Of a stretch of DNA of 57,325 nucleotides, positions 57,164 to 57,325 are shown one piece after another; the stretch's first letter is position 1, and the number at the start of each line of letters is the position of its first letter. The stretch is taken from positions 1 to 57,325 of the forward strand of contig NZ_BSOS01000049.1 in the NCBI RefSeq assembly GCF_030160635.1, written 5' to 3'. The DNA comes from Acidocella aquatica. GTDB taxonomy: Bacteria; Pseudomonadota; Alphaproteobacteria; Acetobacterales; Acetobacteraceae. The position numbers and the translations under genes were made by a program. Below the pieces are notes generated by a model. That model ran no database searches and had not been told where the DNA came from. It saw only the letters and a list, made by a program, of their open reading frames with translations.

Positions 57164-57260
57164 GCGATCGTTTGAGATTCGCTCAACCGAGCGAGCCGAA
57201 AGCGTGAATCGCCCTCAGAAAAATGGCCAGAGCGTGATCGCACCTAAAGCGATCAGTCTC
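57164..57260 (+). repeat. Interspersed repeat, copy B (~95 bp)
   Basis: Second copy of the element at 9302-9398, same strand. The terminal inverted repeat is TGATCGC-ACCTAAA-GCGATCA and the 5' hairpin TTGAG-(ATTCG)-CTCAA is kept although its loop differs. It lies between the small unknown ORF and the right edge. Confidence 0.85.
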
Positions 57261-57325
57261 TAGCCCGGATTATGCAGGACTGCTGGCGAGCATAGCGTAA
57301 ACCGTTGATTTGATGTAAGAATTGG

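Overview
The window is a high-GC bacterial chromosome segment. The deformylase-fmt-truA run, the Hsp20/DUF1150 pair and an ArsR-methyltransferase fusion in front of metF all point to an alphaproteobacterium. The mix of aromatic and amine catabolism would suit the Acetobacteraceae (Acidocella/Acidiphilium-like), but that placement is inference. There are no rRNA genes, no CRISPR array and no intact insertion sequence. Two tRNA genes are present (Val-GAC, Thr-CGT).

Layout. (1) 1-4190, minus strand: a catechol meta-cleavage operon read as ferredoxin, catechol 2,3-dioxygenase, a doubtful 52-codon ORF, hydroxymuconic semialdehyde dehydrogenase, oxopentenoate hydratase and acetaldehyde dehydrogenase (cut by the edge), with a divergent GntR regulator. 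(2) 5.2-9.4 kb: an IS110-type transposase scrap, then a beta-hydroxyacid dehydrogenase, an acyl-CoA dehydrogenase homologue lacking the usual catalytic Glu, an SDR, and copy A of a ~95-bp repeat. (3) 9.4-25 kb: mostly core genes (DUF1150, hsp20, def, fmt, truA, dnaE, two hydrolases, a pirin, an HtrA protease, recQ). An AT-rich NucS-like nuclease gene is wedged between truA and dnaE. (4) 25-39 kb: an accessory island of lower GC. It has a LysR regulator, DUF1028 and M20 hydrolase genes, then ten co-directional genes: two permeases, a nitrilase-family amidase, a PuuC-like aldehyde dehydrogenase, an HpaC/HpaB-type flavin monooxygenase pair, RidA, a trimethylamine-dehydrogenase-family amine dehydrogenase, a cupin and a SnoaL-like protein. 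(5) 39-43.4 kb: acetoacetyl-CoA reductase, iron alcohol dehydrogenase, a DUF202 protein, a zeta-type GST and a small secreted protein. (6) 43.4-50.5 kb: a LysR regulator divergent from glutaryl-CoA dehydrogenase, a family III CoA-transferase, a gamma-glutamyl hydrolase, an aldehyde dehydrogenase and an omega-aminotransferase, which together fit 5-aminovalerate/glutarate or polyamine catabolism. (7) 50.5-57.3 kb: an RND pump with its adaptor, an ArsR-methyltransferase regulator with a palindrome inside its promoter, metF, a small unknown ORF and repeat copy B.

The most interesting part is region 4. The amine dehydrogenase has the covalent-FMN Cys and the 4Fe-4S Cys set of trimethylamine dehydrogenase, but its substrate pocket reads Gln/Trp/Asp instead of Tyr/Trp/Trp. 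As I recall, that is the pattern of histamine dehydrogenase. The neighbouring aldehyde dehydrogenase, reduced-flavin monooxygenase, RidA and amidase would make a route amine -> aldehyde -> acid -> ring hydroxylation -> C-N bond hydrolysis. This route is an inference and the substrate is not proven.
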